The position numbers were made by a program, and so were the translations under genes. 64,000 nt of DNA from Siderastrea radians (taxonomy: Eukaryota; Cnidaria; Anthozoa; Scleractinia; Rhizangiidae): positions 52,913,415 through 52,977,414 of the forward strand of contig OZ024893.1 of assembly GCA_964017195.1 (NCBI GenBank), read 5' to 3'. Of the stretch, positions 14,876 through 28,104 are shown piece after piece; position 1 is the first letter of the stretch; every line of letters begins with the position of its first letter. A model generated the notes under the pieces. It was not told the origin of the DNA. It saw nothing but the letters and a program-made list of their open reading frames with translations, and ran no database searches.

Positions 14876-17800
14876 AAAGCGCGCATAGCGCGAAAGTGAT
14901 TTTCGCTATACTATGAAATTTCAACCTTACCTACAAAATCGCAAACGTTCTACGCAATAAAGATTGTTTTCCGATCCTCAAGAAAGATTTGCATTATTTT
15001 TGGGCCTCTGTGCATCATTGCCCATTATAATTTAGCCTCTGTGGCTGCTAGACAAAATAGGGTATTTTCCCTAAGGATCGCACATATCGTGCATTCTTTG
15101 TAGTTTTCAACAAAAGGAATTTTTATTCTGATGGCCCCAAAGAATTTGAATGCATTTTTGACCTTTGTGTATGCAGCTGACACTGCAAATTAACTTTTTA
15201 GACCTAATTCTTGCCCAAAAAAGTGTCGACCAACTAAGTATCACCAAGGTATGCATTTTTGACCTTTGTGTATGCAGCTGAGACTTCGAATTAACTTTTT
15301 AGAAAGATGTCTTGTCCAAAAAAGTGTCGACCAACTAAGTATCGCCAAATCCTATAAGCATAGCGCCAAAATCATTTTTGCTATACAATAGAATTTTCAC
15401 CTTACCGATAAAATTGCAGACTTTCTACGCAATAAAGATTGTTTTCTGATCCCCAAGAGTGTTTTGCATTATTTTTGGTCCTCTGCGCAGCATTGTGTAG
15501 CATGTTTTAGCCTTTGTGGCTGCTAGATAAAATACGGTAATTTCCCTAAGGATCGCACACATTGTGCATTCTTTGTAGTTTTCAACAAAATGAATTTTTA
15601 TTCTGATGGCTCCAAAGGATTTGAATGCATTTTTGACCTTTGTGTATGGAGCTGACACTGCACATTAACTGTTTGGACCTCATTCTTGCCCAAAAAAGTG
15701 TCAAACAACTAAGTATCGCCAAATCCTAGAAGTATAGCGTCAAAGCAATTTTTGCTGAACAATAAAATTTCAACCTTACCCACAAAATCATTAAAGATTG
15801 TTTTTTGATCCCCAAGAGGCATTTGCATTATTTTTGGCCCTCTGCGCAGCATTGCGCAGCATATTTTAGCGTCTGTGGTTGCTAGAAAAAATAGGGCATT
15901 TTCCCTTAGGAACGCACATATCGTGCATTTTTTGTAGTTTTCAACAAAAGGAATCTTTATTCTCATGGCCTTAAAGGATTTAAATGCATTTGTGACCTTT
16001 GTGTATGCAGCTGACACTGCGAATTAACTTTTTAGACCTAATTCTTGCACAAAAAAGTGTCGACCAACTAAGTATCGCCAAATCCTATGCGCATAGCGCC
16101 AACATGATTATTGCTATACAATAAAATTTCCACCTTACCGACAAAATCGCAGACTTTCTACGCAATAAAGATTGTTTTCAGATCCTCAAGAGGGATTTCC
16201 ATTATTTGTGGGCCTCTGTGCAGCATTGCGCAGCATGATTTAGCCTCTGTGGCTGCTTGACAAAATAGGGTATTTTCCGTAAGGATCGCACATGTCGTGC
16301 ATTCTTTGTAGTTTTTAACAAAAGGAATTTTTATTCTGATGGCCCCAAAGGATTTACATGCATTTGTGACCTTTGTGTCTGTTGGTGAGTCTGCGAATTG
16401 ACTTTTTAGACCTAATTCTTTCCCAAAAAAGTGTCGACCAACTAAGCATCGCCAAATGCTATAATCATAGCGCCAAAATAATATTTGCTATACAATGAAA
16501 TTTCCACCATACCGACGAAATCGCAGACTTTCTACGCAATAAAGATTGGTTTCTGATCCCCAGGAGGGATTTGGATTATTTTTGGGCCTCTGCGCAGCAT
16601 TGTGCAGCATGTTTGAGCCTCTGTGTCTGCTAGACAAAATAGGGTATTTTACCTAAGGATCGCACATATCGTGCATTCTTTCTAGCTTTCCACAAAAGGA
16701 ATTTTTATTCTGATGGCCTAAAGGATTTAAAAAAAATTGTGACCTTGGGTCTCTAGGTGAGACTGCAATTAACTTTTTGGACCTAATTCTTGCCCAAAAT
16801 AGTGTCGACAACCTAAGTATCGCCAAATCCTATAAGGATATCGCCAAAATGAGTTTTGCTATACAATGAAATTTACAGCTTACCGACACGAAAATCGCAG
16901 ACTTTCTACGCAATAAGGATTGTTTTCTGATCCTCTAAAGGGTTTTGCATTATTTTTGGGCCTCTGCGCAGTATTGTGCAGCACGTTTCAGTCTCTAGGG
17001 CAGTCTTTGTAGTTTTCAACAAAGGGAGTTTTTATTATGATTGCCCCAAAGAATTTAAATTTATTTTTGACCTTTGTGTATGCAGCTGAGACTGCGAATT
17101 AACTTTTCAGTTCTAATTCGTGTCCAAAAAAGTGTAGACCAACTAAGTATTGCCAAATCCTATAAGCATAGCGCCAAAATGATTTTTGCTATACAATGAA
17201 ATTTCCACCTTACCAACAAAATCGCAGACTTTTTACGCAGTAAAGATTGTTTTCTGATCCCCAAAGGGGACTTGCATTCTTTTTGGGCCTCTCCGCAGCA
17301 TTGTGCAGCATGTTTTAGCCTGTGTGACTGCTAGACAAAATAAGGTAAGTTCGATAAGGATCGCACATATCGTGCATTCTTTCTAGTTTTTTAAAAAAGG
17401 AATTTTTATTCTGTTGGCCCCAAAGGATTTGAATGCATTTTTTGGCTTCTGTGTATGCAGCTTACGAAGGGGTATTGCATTATTTTTGGACCTCTCCGCA
17501 GCATTGCGCAGCATATTTTAGCCTGTGTGACTGCTAGACAAAATAAGGTATTTTCGATAAGGATCGGGCATATCGTGCATTCTTCCTAGTTTTCCACAAA
17601 AGAAATTTTTGTTCTTAGGGCCTCAAAAAATTTGAATGCATTTTTGACCTCGGTGTATGCAGCTGAGACTGCGAATTAACTTTTTAGACCTAATTCTTGC
17701 CCAAAAAAGTGGCGACCAACTAAGCATCGCCAAATGCTATAAGCATAGCGCCAAAATAATATTTGCTATACAATGAAATTTCCACCATACCGACGAAATC

Positions 17801-19270
17801 GCAGACTTTCTAAGCAATAAAGATTGTTTTCTGATAACCAAGAGGGATTTGCATTATTTTTGGGCCTCTGCACAGCATTGCGCAGCATGTTTTAGCCTCT
17901 GTGGCTGCTAGACAAAATAGGGTATTTTCCCTAAGGATGGCACATACCGTGCATTCTTTGTAGTTTTCAACAAAAGGAATTTTTATTCTGATGGCCTCAA
18001 AGAATTTGAATGTATTTATGACTTTTGTCTGTGCTGGTGAGACTGCGAATTAACTTTTTAGACCTAATTCTTGCCCAAAAAAGTGTCGACCAATTAATTA
18101 ACGCGAAATAGTGCAAGCATAGCGGAAAAACGATTTTTGCTATACAATGAAATTTCCACCTTACTTAGAAAATTGCAGACTTTCTACGCAATAAAGATTG
18201 TTTTCTGATCCTTAAGAGAGATTTGCATTATTTTTGGTCCTCTGCGCAGCATTGCGCAGCAAGTTTTAGCCTCTGTGGCTGCTACATAAAATAGGATTTT
18301 TTCCGTAAGGATTGCACATATCGTGCATTCTTTTTAGTTCTCCACGCAAGTAATTTTTATTCTGATGGCCCTAAAGGATTTGAATGCATTTTTGACCTTT
18401 GTGTTTGTAGGTGAGACTGCGAATTAACTTTTTAGAGCTAATTCTTGCCCAAAAAAGTGTCGACCAACTACGTATCGCCAAATCCTATAAGCATAGCGCC
18501 AAAAACTTTTGCTATACAATAAAATTTCCAACTAACCGACAAAATCGCAGACTTTCTACGCAATAAAGATTGTTTTCTGATCCCCAGGATGAGTTTGCAT
18601 TATTTTTATGCCTCTGCGCAGCATTGCGCAGTATTTTTAGCCGCTGTGGCTGCTAGAGAAAATAGGGTGTTTTCCCTAAAGATGGGACATATCATGCATT
18701 CTTTCTAGTTTTCCACAAAAGAAATTTTTATTCTGACGGCCTCAAAGGATTTGAAAGCATTTTTGACCTTTGTGTCTGTAGTTCAGACTGCGAGTTAACT
18801 TTTTAGACCTAATTCTTGCCCAACAAAGTTTCGAGCAACTAAGTGTCGCCAAATCTTGTAAGCCTAGCGCCAAAATGACTCTTGCTATGCAAAGAAATTT
18901 CCACCTTACCGACAAAATCGCAGACTTTCTACGCAGTAAAGATTGTTTTCTGATCCCAAAAGGGGATTTCCATTACTTTTGGGCCTCTCCGCAGCATTGC
19001 GCAGCATTTTTCAGCCTGTGTGACTGGTAAACAAAATAGGGCATTTTCGATAAGCATCACACACACCGTGCATTCTTTGTAGTTTTCAACGAAAGGAATT
19101 TTTATTCTGATTGCCCTAAAGAATTTGAATGCATTTTTGACCTTGGTGTTTGCAGCTGAGACTGGGAATTAAATTTTTAGACCTAATTCTTCCCCAAAAA
19201 AGTGTCGACCAACTAAGTATCGTCATATCCCTTAAACATAGCGCCAAAATGATTATTGCTATACAATGAA

Positions 19271-20520
19271 CACTGCACGAAAAAACGGATTTACAATAAT
19301 GGCAAAATCGCAGCAAATATGAAGTAAATACCATAAATGATTAAATTTGATCATATTTGGTCAAATTCAAATGTAATGTTTGCACCACATTTGCATGAAA
19401 AGCAAATATGGTAAATACCGCGTTTACTCGATATTTATGCAACGTAGCAAATGTGAACAGGAAATACACATTTGAGACGGATTTACTCCTACAGTAATTA
19501 TGAAGTGAAGTTAAATATTTGCTGCCCCAAAAGATGGATTTGCATGGGTGGTAAATATGAACCAAATACCATGTTTGCTGTACTTTGATACTATTTGCAC
19601 ATCAGTCAAATTTGGTGTTTGGAGCACATTTGCAAGCAAAGCAAAGTTGGTAAATACCGCGTTTACTCGATAGTTACCTGGACAGCAAATATGAAGCAAA
19701 TGCCATGTTTGCTTTACTTTGGTCATATCTGCACGTAAATCAAATGACGTCTTTGCACCACATTTACAAACAAAGCAAAGATGGTAAATACCGCGTTTAC
19801 TCGATAGTTACCTGGACAGCAAATATGAAGCAAATACCATGTTTGCTTTACTTTGGCCATATCTGCACGTACATCAAATGACGTCTTTGCACCACATTTA
19901 CAAACAAAGCAAAGATGGTAAATACCTCGTTTACTCGATGTTTACATGGATAGCAAATATGAAGCAAATGCCATGTTTGCTTTACTTTGGCCATATCTGC
20001 ACGTACATCAAATGACGTCTTTGCACCACATTTACAAACAAAGCAAAGATGGTAAATACCGCGTTTACTCGATAGTTACCTGGACAACAAATATGAAGCA
20101 AATACCATGTTTGCTTTACTTTGGCCATATCTGCACATAAATCAAATGACGTGTTTGCACCACATTTATAAACAAAGCAAAGATGGTAAATACCGCTTTT
20201 ACTCGATGTTTACATGGATAGCAAATATGAAGGAAATGCCATGTTAATTTTTTCTTTGGTCATATTTGCACATGAATCAAATCTCGTGTTTGGGCCACAT
20301 TTACCAGCGAAGCAAAGAAGGTGAATACAGGTCTTTGCTCCATATTTACATACCGTAGCAAACGTGATAAATTTGTACACATTTAAGACAAATTCACTCC
20401 AAAAGTAATTATGAAGCACGGTCATATACAGTGTATATACTGCACGAAAAGATGGTTTTACCTGAATAGGAAATATGACAAAAATGCCAGGTTTGCTTTC
20501 CGTTGGTCACATTTGCTTGC
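19271..20520 (+). repeat. Left subterminal repeats of the CACTA-like element
   Basis: After the TIR comes a zone of repeats built on words such as GGTAAATACCGCGTTTACTC, AGCAAATATGAAGCAAAT and TTTGCACCACATTTACAAAC. The GGTAAATACC landmark recurs near 19408, 19649, 19782, 19917, 20049 and 20188, so the later copies have a period of about 133 bp. A second end-like motif (ACTGCACGAAAAGATGG) occurs at 20439, suggesting a nested or duplicated terminus. In known CACTA elements, subterminal repeats bind the transposase. Confidence 0.8.
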
Positions 20521-21399
20521 TCTTTTAGGCAAAACTTAACAATAACCTCGACAACAACTGTACTCTAAAGCATGTTCAGCAAAATGCCAATATTTATTCT
20601 TATTTCAGGGAGTGTTAGTCTTTTTAGAAGCAACAGTTAATTTAGCTGACCGTAGAGATAATTTTAAGGGCTAAATACATGTATTATCACCAAAGTTTTT
20701 GTACATCAACTAATGCACCCAAGTTCCCTTTTTCAAGTACAGTTCTACTTGCAATTATTAATTCAAATGTACAATATCAAATCAATTTTTGTGGTCACAA
20801 AACTAACAGCACACTATAACACAAAACGATCAGTTTCTTGAATTGCAATCAGTGGTGACCAACAAATTCTTGTTTTTTCATTACTAGGTAAAAGTGTCAT
20901 AACTAATCAATTATTTCTCTTTTGTAAAAACTGCCACCTAAGTGTAAGAATACTAAAATTGCACAACTAATGACACTTTCGTCAACAAAGTAAGGGTGGG
21001 AAAAGCAGAGTCATATGTTTCACTGGAAAGCTTTGCAAGAGCTAAACTGCATAGTTGTTTGAAAGCCGGTTACAGCTAACAGAGGAGTAAAAGTTTTAAC
21101 AAATGATTCTTTATCTCTTTTTTTGAGACCGTTTCCACTGCTTATTTTTAGTTGTAGTTTGAACAAAAAGAATTAACAGGTATCCACATCATAAGCTACA
21201 AACTTGAATTCAAAACTGATACTAACCCTGGGTTAGCTTAATCCTGTTTTAAGCAACTGTGCCCTGATCTACTTTCTGAATGTCTTACAGGTAAGAGATT
21301 CTTCAACGGAATGCACTTTTCACTGCTTACAACTAAGTGCACCAGCAGCAATTAATTATGAATCAGTCATTTCCAGCAGTGCCCATTCCCCCCTTCACC
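20521..21399. other. CACTA interior, no recognised feature
   Basis: AT-rich sequence without a convincing open frame, tandem repeat or inverted repeat. I see nothing to annotate. Confidence 0.5.
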
Positions 21400-21720
21400 A
21401 GGTCAACCCCTGGGCGTTAGGATTTTTAAAGAACAACCTGGCAAATGCCCCCAGGTGTAAGGTAAAAAAAAAAATACATGTATGCTAATTTCTTAGTTTT
21501 TGGGCTTACCTTCATTCTAGTAATCAAAGCTAAATTGAACTTGCCCAAAGAGGTTATCACTAAAAGGAAGTTACAGTACTGTGACATGAAAATCATGGGA
21601 TGGCAAATGCCCTGGGGTAGACTAATGCCTGGCCCCGTGAGGGACAATAGGAAAAATGCCCCACTCATGTGTGCGAGTGGGGGGGGGGGGGGAGGGGGGG
21701 ATGGGCACTGCTGGAACTGA
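21400..21720. repeat. Probable degenerate element with G-tract
   Basis: Contains short related words in opposing contexts (CCCCTGGGCG, GGCAAATGCC twice, CCCTGGGG) and ends in a run of about 14 G interrupted once. Similar G/C-tract modules with CCCCGGCC or CCCCGGTCC words occur near 24560-24680 and 25330-25480, so this looks like a decayed dispersed repeat. Boundaries are not resolved. Confidence 0.35.
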
Positions 21721-23703
21721 CTGATGCATTACATGTATATATAATGACATTAAATTTCAGTGGAAGAGCTTATTATCAGGCTAGTGTAGTAATGTAGTGA
21801 AAAAACAGTGTCTCCAATAAGCACTCTGTGCTAAATTCCACTTACATGCTTGAATGATGTTATGACAAGAACTGTAAAGTAGGCAGCTGAGCAGTTAGTT
21901 TTTCGTATGAACACTGATCCCAATGACCTGTTAACTGAATGAGAAGGCTGGGTGGGAAACATTTGATGGAAGGCCTTGGGGTTGACTACTGGGAAGCAAA
22001 GGTTTGTGCACCAAGATCAAGAGCCGTATATTTTCCCATCCAGCCTGACCTCAGTCAATTAGTAACCATAATTTTATGTTTGATTTGATTGAAAATTATG
22101 AAAACATCTTAGTGAATACTCAAATGAAAATGAATAATTTTTGAATGTTCAGTTCCCTCTATAAACATGCCATTGGTGCATCATGGTAGTTGTATGCAGC
22201 AAAACAAGTCCAAAATGAGCTTACCCAGAAATCTTATTCAGTACATGAAATGAAATCCAGTAGTTTGTTTTATGATTAAAAATCATTCAAATCTTTGGGT
22301 CTTGCAACCTACACACCCTTAGAACCACAGGAAATGACCAAACATGCCACTTTAAATACAACAACCACGATACCTTCAAATTGTGATCAAAGAGGGAACT
22401 GGGCACAGCACATGTACACATGCTAAATGAACCAAAAGAAATGTGTGGGCCCAAATCCAGCCCACACATGCTAGCTTATTAGGTTGCTTTCTATGGAATT
22501 GCATTAAATTTTTGTTGTTCAGCAGTTTTTCATTGAAAATTTAAAGGGTTTAGTGTCTCAAGGAACAGTGCAAGCATAAGGATTGCGTTCTTTTTTTGGA
22601 TTGGCATAGTCTGTTTCATTAACAATTGTAGGACATTTGCAACTACAACTACCACAATCAAATTAGTTTTTCCTTTCTTATTAAAATTGTGTAATTCCAG
22701 TGAAGTTTAATGACAATGGACCTAATTTAGGTGTATGAACAATGAGTGAGTCAGTGAGGCATGTTTGTTAGTGAGCCAAAAGTGCAAGATGCAAGGCACA
22801 TAGTCACATGCAAGGCACAGTATAATATTAATATTAATCCTACTGTAGTCTTCTTTCCCTATCTTCGATTACTCAGACCAGTGAGGCAGCAATTTCCTTT
22901 GATTATGAAGGTCATTTCTCTTCTCGATTGCTCTTTAATTTATCAGTCTTTATCCTGAAATTGTTTTGTTTTGTTTTTGTCATGGCAACATTCATGATAA
23001 AAATGTAGCTTTGATTCACATAAAACAACGAGCGCAGTAGGCTTTTTGTCAGCATGTTGCATACAACAAACTTGTACTGTCTAAATAGGTGGATTTGCAG
23101 TGGTGCAACAGATGTAAGAGTAAGTCAAAACATCTAAATCGAGCACGACATACAATGTTCTTACATGTACATGTACACTGCTGAACTCAGCAACTGTTAT
23201 ATGACAGTTTGCTTAGGCTTCCATAAAGTGTTTGACCGCTGTTGACTTGCTGACTCAATTGAATTTCTCCATTTTCTTCAGCATTGCATGCAGGAAACAC
23301 TCCAATTCTACAGCTGTACCCTCAGCCTTTTTCTTCAGAATTGTGGACTTACATGTTTGTGTTGCTCGTGCGACTGGCTGGCATGTTGGTAACCCTTAAT
23401 CAGAAAAGAAAAACTGAAGGATTCTGGTAGTTGTAGTCAAATGTGTCCCATTCTGAGCTGTGCTAGTGCATAGTACTTACACTTGTAAGATAACAATTTG
23501 GATCTTAAAATCATCATTGGTGTCTGCCTTGGAGACCTAATGTTCAGCAGATCATCCCTGCTTTCCATGCACTTGTTCTTCTTGTCCATCTTGACTAATT
23601 TGTTGCCCAATGCTGCTGTCTTTTTTTTTTTCTGTGAAGACACAACACAGTCAAACTAAACCATGATAACTAAAAGATACATGTCATACTATTGCATTTT
23701 AAG
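21721..23703. other. CACTA interior, no recognised feature
   Basis: About 2 kb of AT-rich sequence. The longest frames are under 70 codons and show no recognisable motif. No clear repeat. Confidence 0.45.
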
Positions 23704-24079
23704 GCTGCGATTTGTCGGCCACGATAAATCGGGAAGCAAATTGGTTTATGTACAGTGCAAGCACTGCACATGCATTTTTTTTATAGTAAAAGCTTTTTTA
23801 TAAAACGTTTTGGAAAACAAAATGGTAGGTGCTAGATAGTTAGTTTGTTTTCAGCTAAAATACTGCAGATATAATTTGTTTTGCACCAATTCTTTTGTAG
23901 GTTGCGTTTTCGTTCTTAAAATCAGGCCCGACACGTGAAAATCTGTGAAGCGGTCATGGTTTTTTCTGGATCGGCCAGCTTGTCGGATTGGAGTCGCGCC
24001 CCCATCGGATTGCCATTCACAGGCGCTGATTCGCTCCCCGATTTGTCGTGGCCGACAAATCGGCCTGACAAGTCGCAGC
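23704..24079. mobile_element. MITE-like element, GCTGCGA ends
   Basis: GCTGCGATTTGTC followed by GGCCACGATAAATCGGG at the left is matched in inverted orientation at the right by CCGATTTGTCGTGGCC, GACAAATCGG and GACAAGTCGCAGC. The right arm contains an extra internal copy of the GACAAATCGG word. Length is about 376 bp. I could not find a clean target duplication, so the superfamily is open. Confidence 0.6.
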
Positions 24080-24301
24080 ATGTAAATTAGCCTTTAGTTG
24101 CACACAAATATTTACTTTGCTCTGCAGTGGAGGCCGGTACTGTGGGAAAAACTAAAGTAGACACATTTTTAAAAGAGCAATTTTGAAAGTCACAAAACAA
24201 CAATCAAGAATAAACAATATCAATGAATGATTTCAAATGATTTTAGCAATCAGTGAGAATCAATGAAGAAAAAGGTTTGTGACTTTTATTAATTCAGATT
24301 G

Positions 24302-24364
24302 CTGATAGCAATGAAGAATGCTTGTTATTAATAATTAATAACAAGCATTCTTCATTGCTATCAG
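24302..24364. repeat. Perfect 63-bp palindrome
   Basis: Two 31-bp arms starting CTGATAGCAATGAAGAATGC around a single central base, without mismatch. An intact palindrome of this length is normally unstable, so this is probably a recently formed inverted duplication or the core of a foldback element. Confidence 0.9.
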
Positions 24365-24539
24365 ATCATAGATCCCAGATGCCATAGATCCCAGAAGTTC
24401 AGACTTTTAACAAAAACACACAAATCAAAAACAAGGTCACTTCTTAGGGCTATCTTCCTTCCAAAATAAACATCAAAACATAGAGACAAAATAATTTCAA
24501 TAGACAAAATTAAACAGTAGATTGAGGCAAAGACTATTA

Positions 24540-25510
24540 TGCACCTGTCATTTAAAAACCCCGAACCCCCCCCCCCCCCCACCCCTCGGGCATGACCAGG
24601 GCATTCACTTTTTATGTAAATGAAAGCCAGTGAATTCCCCGGTCCCCAGGGGAAAGTGAATGGTGAACTCCCCACCCCCATACATATATGTCCAACAAAC
24701 AGGGTACTCCCTTTTAAATGTCAACTCGTAACAAGGGATGACAAATATGATGATAGCCGTGAAATGAAAACATTGTGTGGCAACACTTGAAACCCCTCCA
24801 TGGACAAGAAAAGACAACTATTTCAACATAATCTTTCTATTTTACATCTTGATGTCAGAAAATGCAAGATCACAACAAATTACAACTCATGTTTTAGTAA
24901 TAGTCTTCTTAAGTTAGAATAACTCAAGCTTAACAAATGTATTTCTTGTCAAAATGAAAGTAGGTCATAAAGAAGCAATCCCCAGTTAGACACTAATCGA
25001 AACAACACAAAACAATGCGTAATATTAACATTGATAATAGCTTAACTTGTTCATCGATAGGTCAAGTCAGTGAGTTTAAATGCTTAATATCTATACAGTA
25101 TCATTGAAAATATGCCCACCTTTCCTTACTAGACTTAAGAAATCTTCGGCTACAAGGGCCTTTTTTAAACTGGAAAGGCAGAAAGACGTTTCACAGAGCA
25201 TTTTAATTTGCAGCTTTGTATCCCTTCGCTTTGCAATTCGCTTCGATCGTTCAATCAAAGGAGTGATGATAATGTATGCAAAATTACTATGCGGCATGAA
25301 AATGAAAACCGCTGACCATGGAGTAACTGCCCCGCTTATTCCCCGGCCAGGGAGGCTAAGGCCGTGATTTCTTGTGTGATCCCTGTCTACCGGGGGACGA
25401 AAATGGAGTGAATATGAAGTGAAAGTCCCCTCATTACCCCGGCCATGCCTGGGGGGGGGGGGGGGACCGGGGGTTTCAAATGACTTGTGCATTAGTCCCA
25501 AGACCTCTGG
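24540..25510. other. G/C-tract modules in AT-rich background
   Basis: Contains runs of C near 24568 and of G near 25450, together with CCCCGGTCCCCAGGGG and CCCCGGCCAGGG type words. Weakly related modules in both orientations suggest remnants of one dispersed repeat family. The frames crossing this stretch follow the low-complexity tracts and are not called. Confidence 0.35.
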
Positions 25511-26033
25511 CCCCACTTGAAGAAGGCAAGCTGTGCAACTGAAGTCACTAAAGATGGCTTTTTAAGTGATTGTTCTATAAGTTTGACTGCCAAAACCAAT
25601 TACTATGAATCAGAAAATGATAATTAATTGATAATTTATCAATAATTATTATTTCTGATATCAATTTCTAGTGAGTGACTATAGTTACCGGTATATTGAG
25701 CATGTGCCTGGCAACAGCAACTGAGGAATATTATTTTTGTAATATTCAGTCTGAATGAAAAGCTTAACAACACTAAAACGCGACTTTTCTTTTAAAGTAA
25801 TAATCTCTGTTAGCCTGCCAGTCGAAGGGGTTTCATGCAAATGCTGTATAAAAACATTACATGCACGTAGGCCATACGTTCATTCACACGTCCTGTAGTT
25901 GCAGCAAAACAACACTTGTTTAAAACGTAAATAGGGAGCTGCACAATTTGTTGAGTATTCATGACTTGCTCTGGTTTTCAGAGAAATCAGTTGAGGCTAG
26001 GGGAAATCATTGAACACAATTATTCACACTAAC

Positions 26034-26195
26034 CTTGAAAGTCAGGGTCGGTTGTTCGGTTCCATCGTTCCAGTGTCAACCATGGAATCGCCAGAACATT
26101 GTGAAACAGTTTCTTAGAGACCCGTCGGCTTCTGGTCCTTCATTCTGACCTCTGTGAACCGCTTTTACGACGTGAACCTCGCTATTTTCTACCAT
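26034..26195 (-). other. Possible captured first exon (broken)
   Basis: Reading the minus strand, an ATG at 26195 sits in a favourable context (ACAAAATGG) and is followed by a coding-like stretch. At 26034/26033 there is a good donor sequence (TTTCAAG|GTTAGT). The frame from the ATG stops before the donor. Another frame from about 26144 stays open to the donor and includes NVLAIPWLTLERWNRTTDPD, so one indel would be needed to join them. Upstream (26270-26620) is unusually rich in CG dinucleotides for this window, as at a promoter. I do not recognise the product. It may be a host gene fragment carried by the CACTA-like element, or chance. Confidence 0.2.
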
Positions 26196-26974
26196 TTTGT
26201 TACGAAATGAAACGAAGTCCATCTGTTTCAGGCTTGAACTAAACGCCTACCAGCTAGGGCTGCGCGCGCATAGCATAATTTTTTTAACGGCTTTCACAGA
26301 ATAAATTAACTTGAAAAGAGAGAGGAGGGGAGGGGGACGGGGAGGGGAGGGACGATAAGCACAAACTCAATTTGCTTAGAAATTTTAAATGTCATCCCTA
26401 TCAAAAAGTAGCAATCTGAACAAAGTTACCCATCCTTTTCTCGAGAAGAGAGAATCAAGGTTAAACCTAACAAATTCATACCACCTATTCCTTCGATCTT
26501 CCCAGGGGGACTCCGGAAACTTCGCACTCCTTTGACACTGCAACTGTCCAAAAGTATCGCGGGCGAATATCGCGCGGGACTTGACGAATTTTGGCGCGGA
26601 TGTTGTGAAAGCAAGGGCTATGGCTACATGTTATATTTTATAGTTTTGTACGTTTCTTGTTCCTGGTAAAATGGAAACGGTGCTGTTTCTAACTTTCGGA
26701 TGTATCAGGTTCACCCAGCGCACGAAAATAGCCTTTCCACTGTGCAGTTTTAGCAAAATGGAAGCTACATACGGGTAGCCGACGTTTCGACTTGGATCAT
26801 CAGCCCCGGTCATCAGCAAAAATGTCCACGTCTCATCCGAACAAAAAAGGAATTCATCAGTCCATGATGAAATGCATCGCTGTTGAAACTGGTAAGTTGA
26901 CAAACTACTTTATTTTGTATTTGACTATTGGTCCTACTAATATCATCTTGGGCTTTCCAAAGGGCCTAATATAA

Positions 26975-27891
26975 GGGGCCGACCATTTAACTCTTGAGGG
27001 GGGGGGGGGGGGTGGATGATTTCTGGTCAGCAAGCTTTTTTTTTCTAGCAACCTGGTGGGCAGGATATTTTTTTCCCTTCTAAATGCTCTGCAGAATATT
27101 TTTTTCCTCTTCATTTCTCTGCAGGATTTTTTTTTCCTCAAAAAAGTGTCGTGTTTACATTTACAGAATGTATTTACATTTACATTGTGGTTATTGTTGT
27201 AATAGTTTAATATGGAGCTGCAAAGCCTTAAAATGTTGTAAGCTATACAAAATCATGCTATACAAAAACATGCTTTTTGGGGGGGGGGATTTATTCTTTT
27301 TAGTAGTGTTCAATTTGGGCATTTTGGACGCATAGATTGAAGAGGAATTTTTTATTATAAAATCAGCTATTACAAGACCTTATTCGGAGATTTTAAGCAA
27401 TAATGTCTGTGATTTTTAATCGGAGAATTCGAAAGAATTCTTGGTAGAACACTTTTTTTCGTATTGATAAGCAATAAAAACAAACAGCACTTGAAGAACA
27501 CTACAAGCAAATATGCAAGTCGGTAGGCTAACCGGAATGTTGTTTTGGCTAAACCAGAGTGTGATTTAGGCTAACTGGAATGGCTCGCTGGTTCGCAGAT
27601 TGTCGGACCCTATAAAGCTAAGAATGCATTGCACATTCTGAAGCATAACCAACTCCAGAGTTTAATGGGAGCAAGGGAAGAATGGTTGCAGTTTTGCTGG
27701 GATTTTGTAAAGTCCCCCTGGAATGATGAAATAGCTTTGCAACATTTTTTTTTCTTGCTTGCAGCAGTGCAAGAATTTTATTTCTATTTCATTTGTGCTG
27801 CATGCAATTTTTTTCTTCTGACAAAGGCTTGCAGGAAACTTTTTTTTGAAATCATCTACACCCCCCCCTCAAGAGTTAAATGGTCGGCCCC
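26975..27891. mobile_element. Harbinger-like non-autonomous element, TAA duplication
   Basis: Starts GGGGCCGACCATTTAACTCT and ends with its inverted copy (AGAGTTAAATGGTCGGCCCC), about 30 bp including flanking G/C runs. TAA stands directly outside both ends (26972-26974 and 27892-27894). A 3-bp TWA duplication is typical of PIF/Harbinger elements. The 917-bp interior has T-runs alternating with TGCAG words and no transposase. Confidence 0.82.
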
Positions 27892-28104
27892 TAAGGGACC
27901 GCTATTGGGAGCAATTTCAGAATACCCGGCCACTTCATTTAGGCTTACATGTTGTGCAAGAAGCCGCAACATTTGAATGCAAATTTGAGCACAACAAATT
28001 TTTCTAGGAATATTGCCAGTCTTATCTCATGATCAAATTGCACAAGAAGTCATGTGACTGCCTTTTATAGATATATTCTACTGTGAATGTTACAGGTTTC
28101 AGTA

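Larger units (their letters stand above)
1..19270 (+). repeat. Satellite block A, about 373-bp tandem unit
   Basis: About 51 head-to-tail copies of a diverged unit of about 373 bp. The period was read from recurring landmarks, for example AATTTCCACCTTACCGAC, GCGCAGCATTGCGCAGCATG, CGCACATATCGTGCATTC and GTGTCGACCAACTAAG. Copies differ by substitutions and short indels, and several are truncated (for example near 10999, 11929, 15249 and 17462), as expected from unequal exchange. Short open frames recur on both strands but drift between copies, so I do not call genes. The block is cut at 19270 by a CACTA-like element and resumes at 37934 in the same phase and orientation. The left edge continues outside the window. 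Confidence 0.95.

Noticed and set aside
26631..26903. 90-codon minus-strand frame resembling a transposase (SDETWTFLLMTG)
   Set aside because: The resemblance to a DDE 'SDE' motif is too short, there is no flanking catalytic residue, and the frame is isolated.
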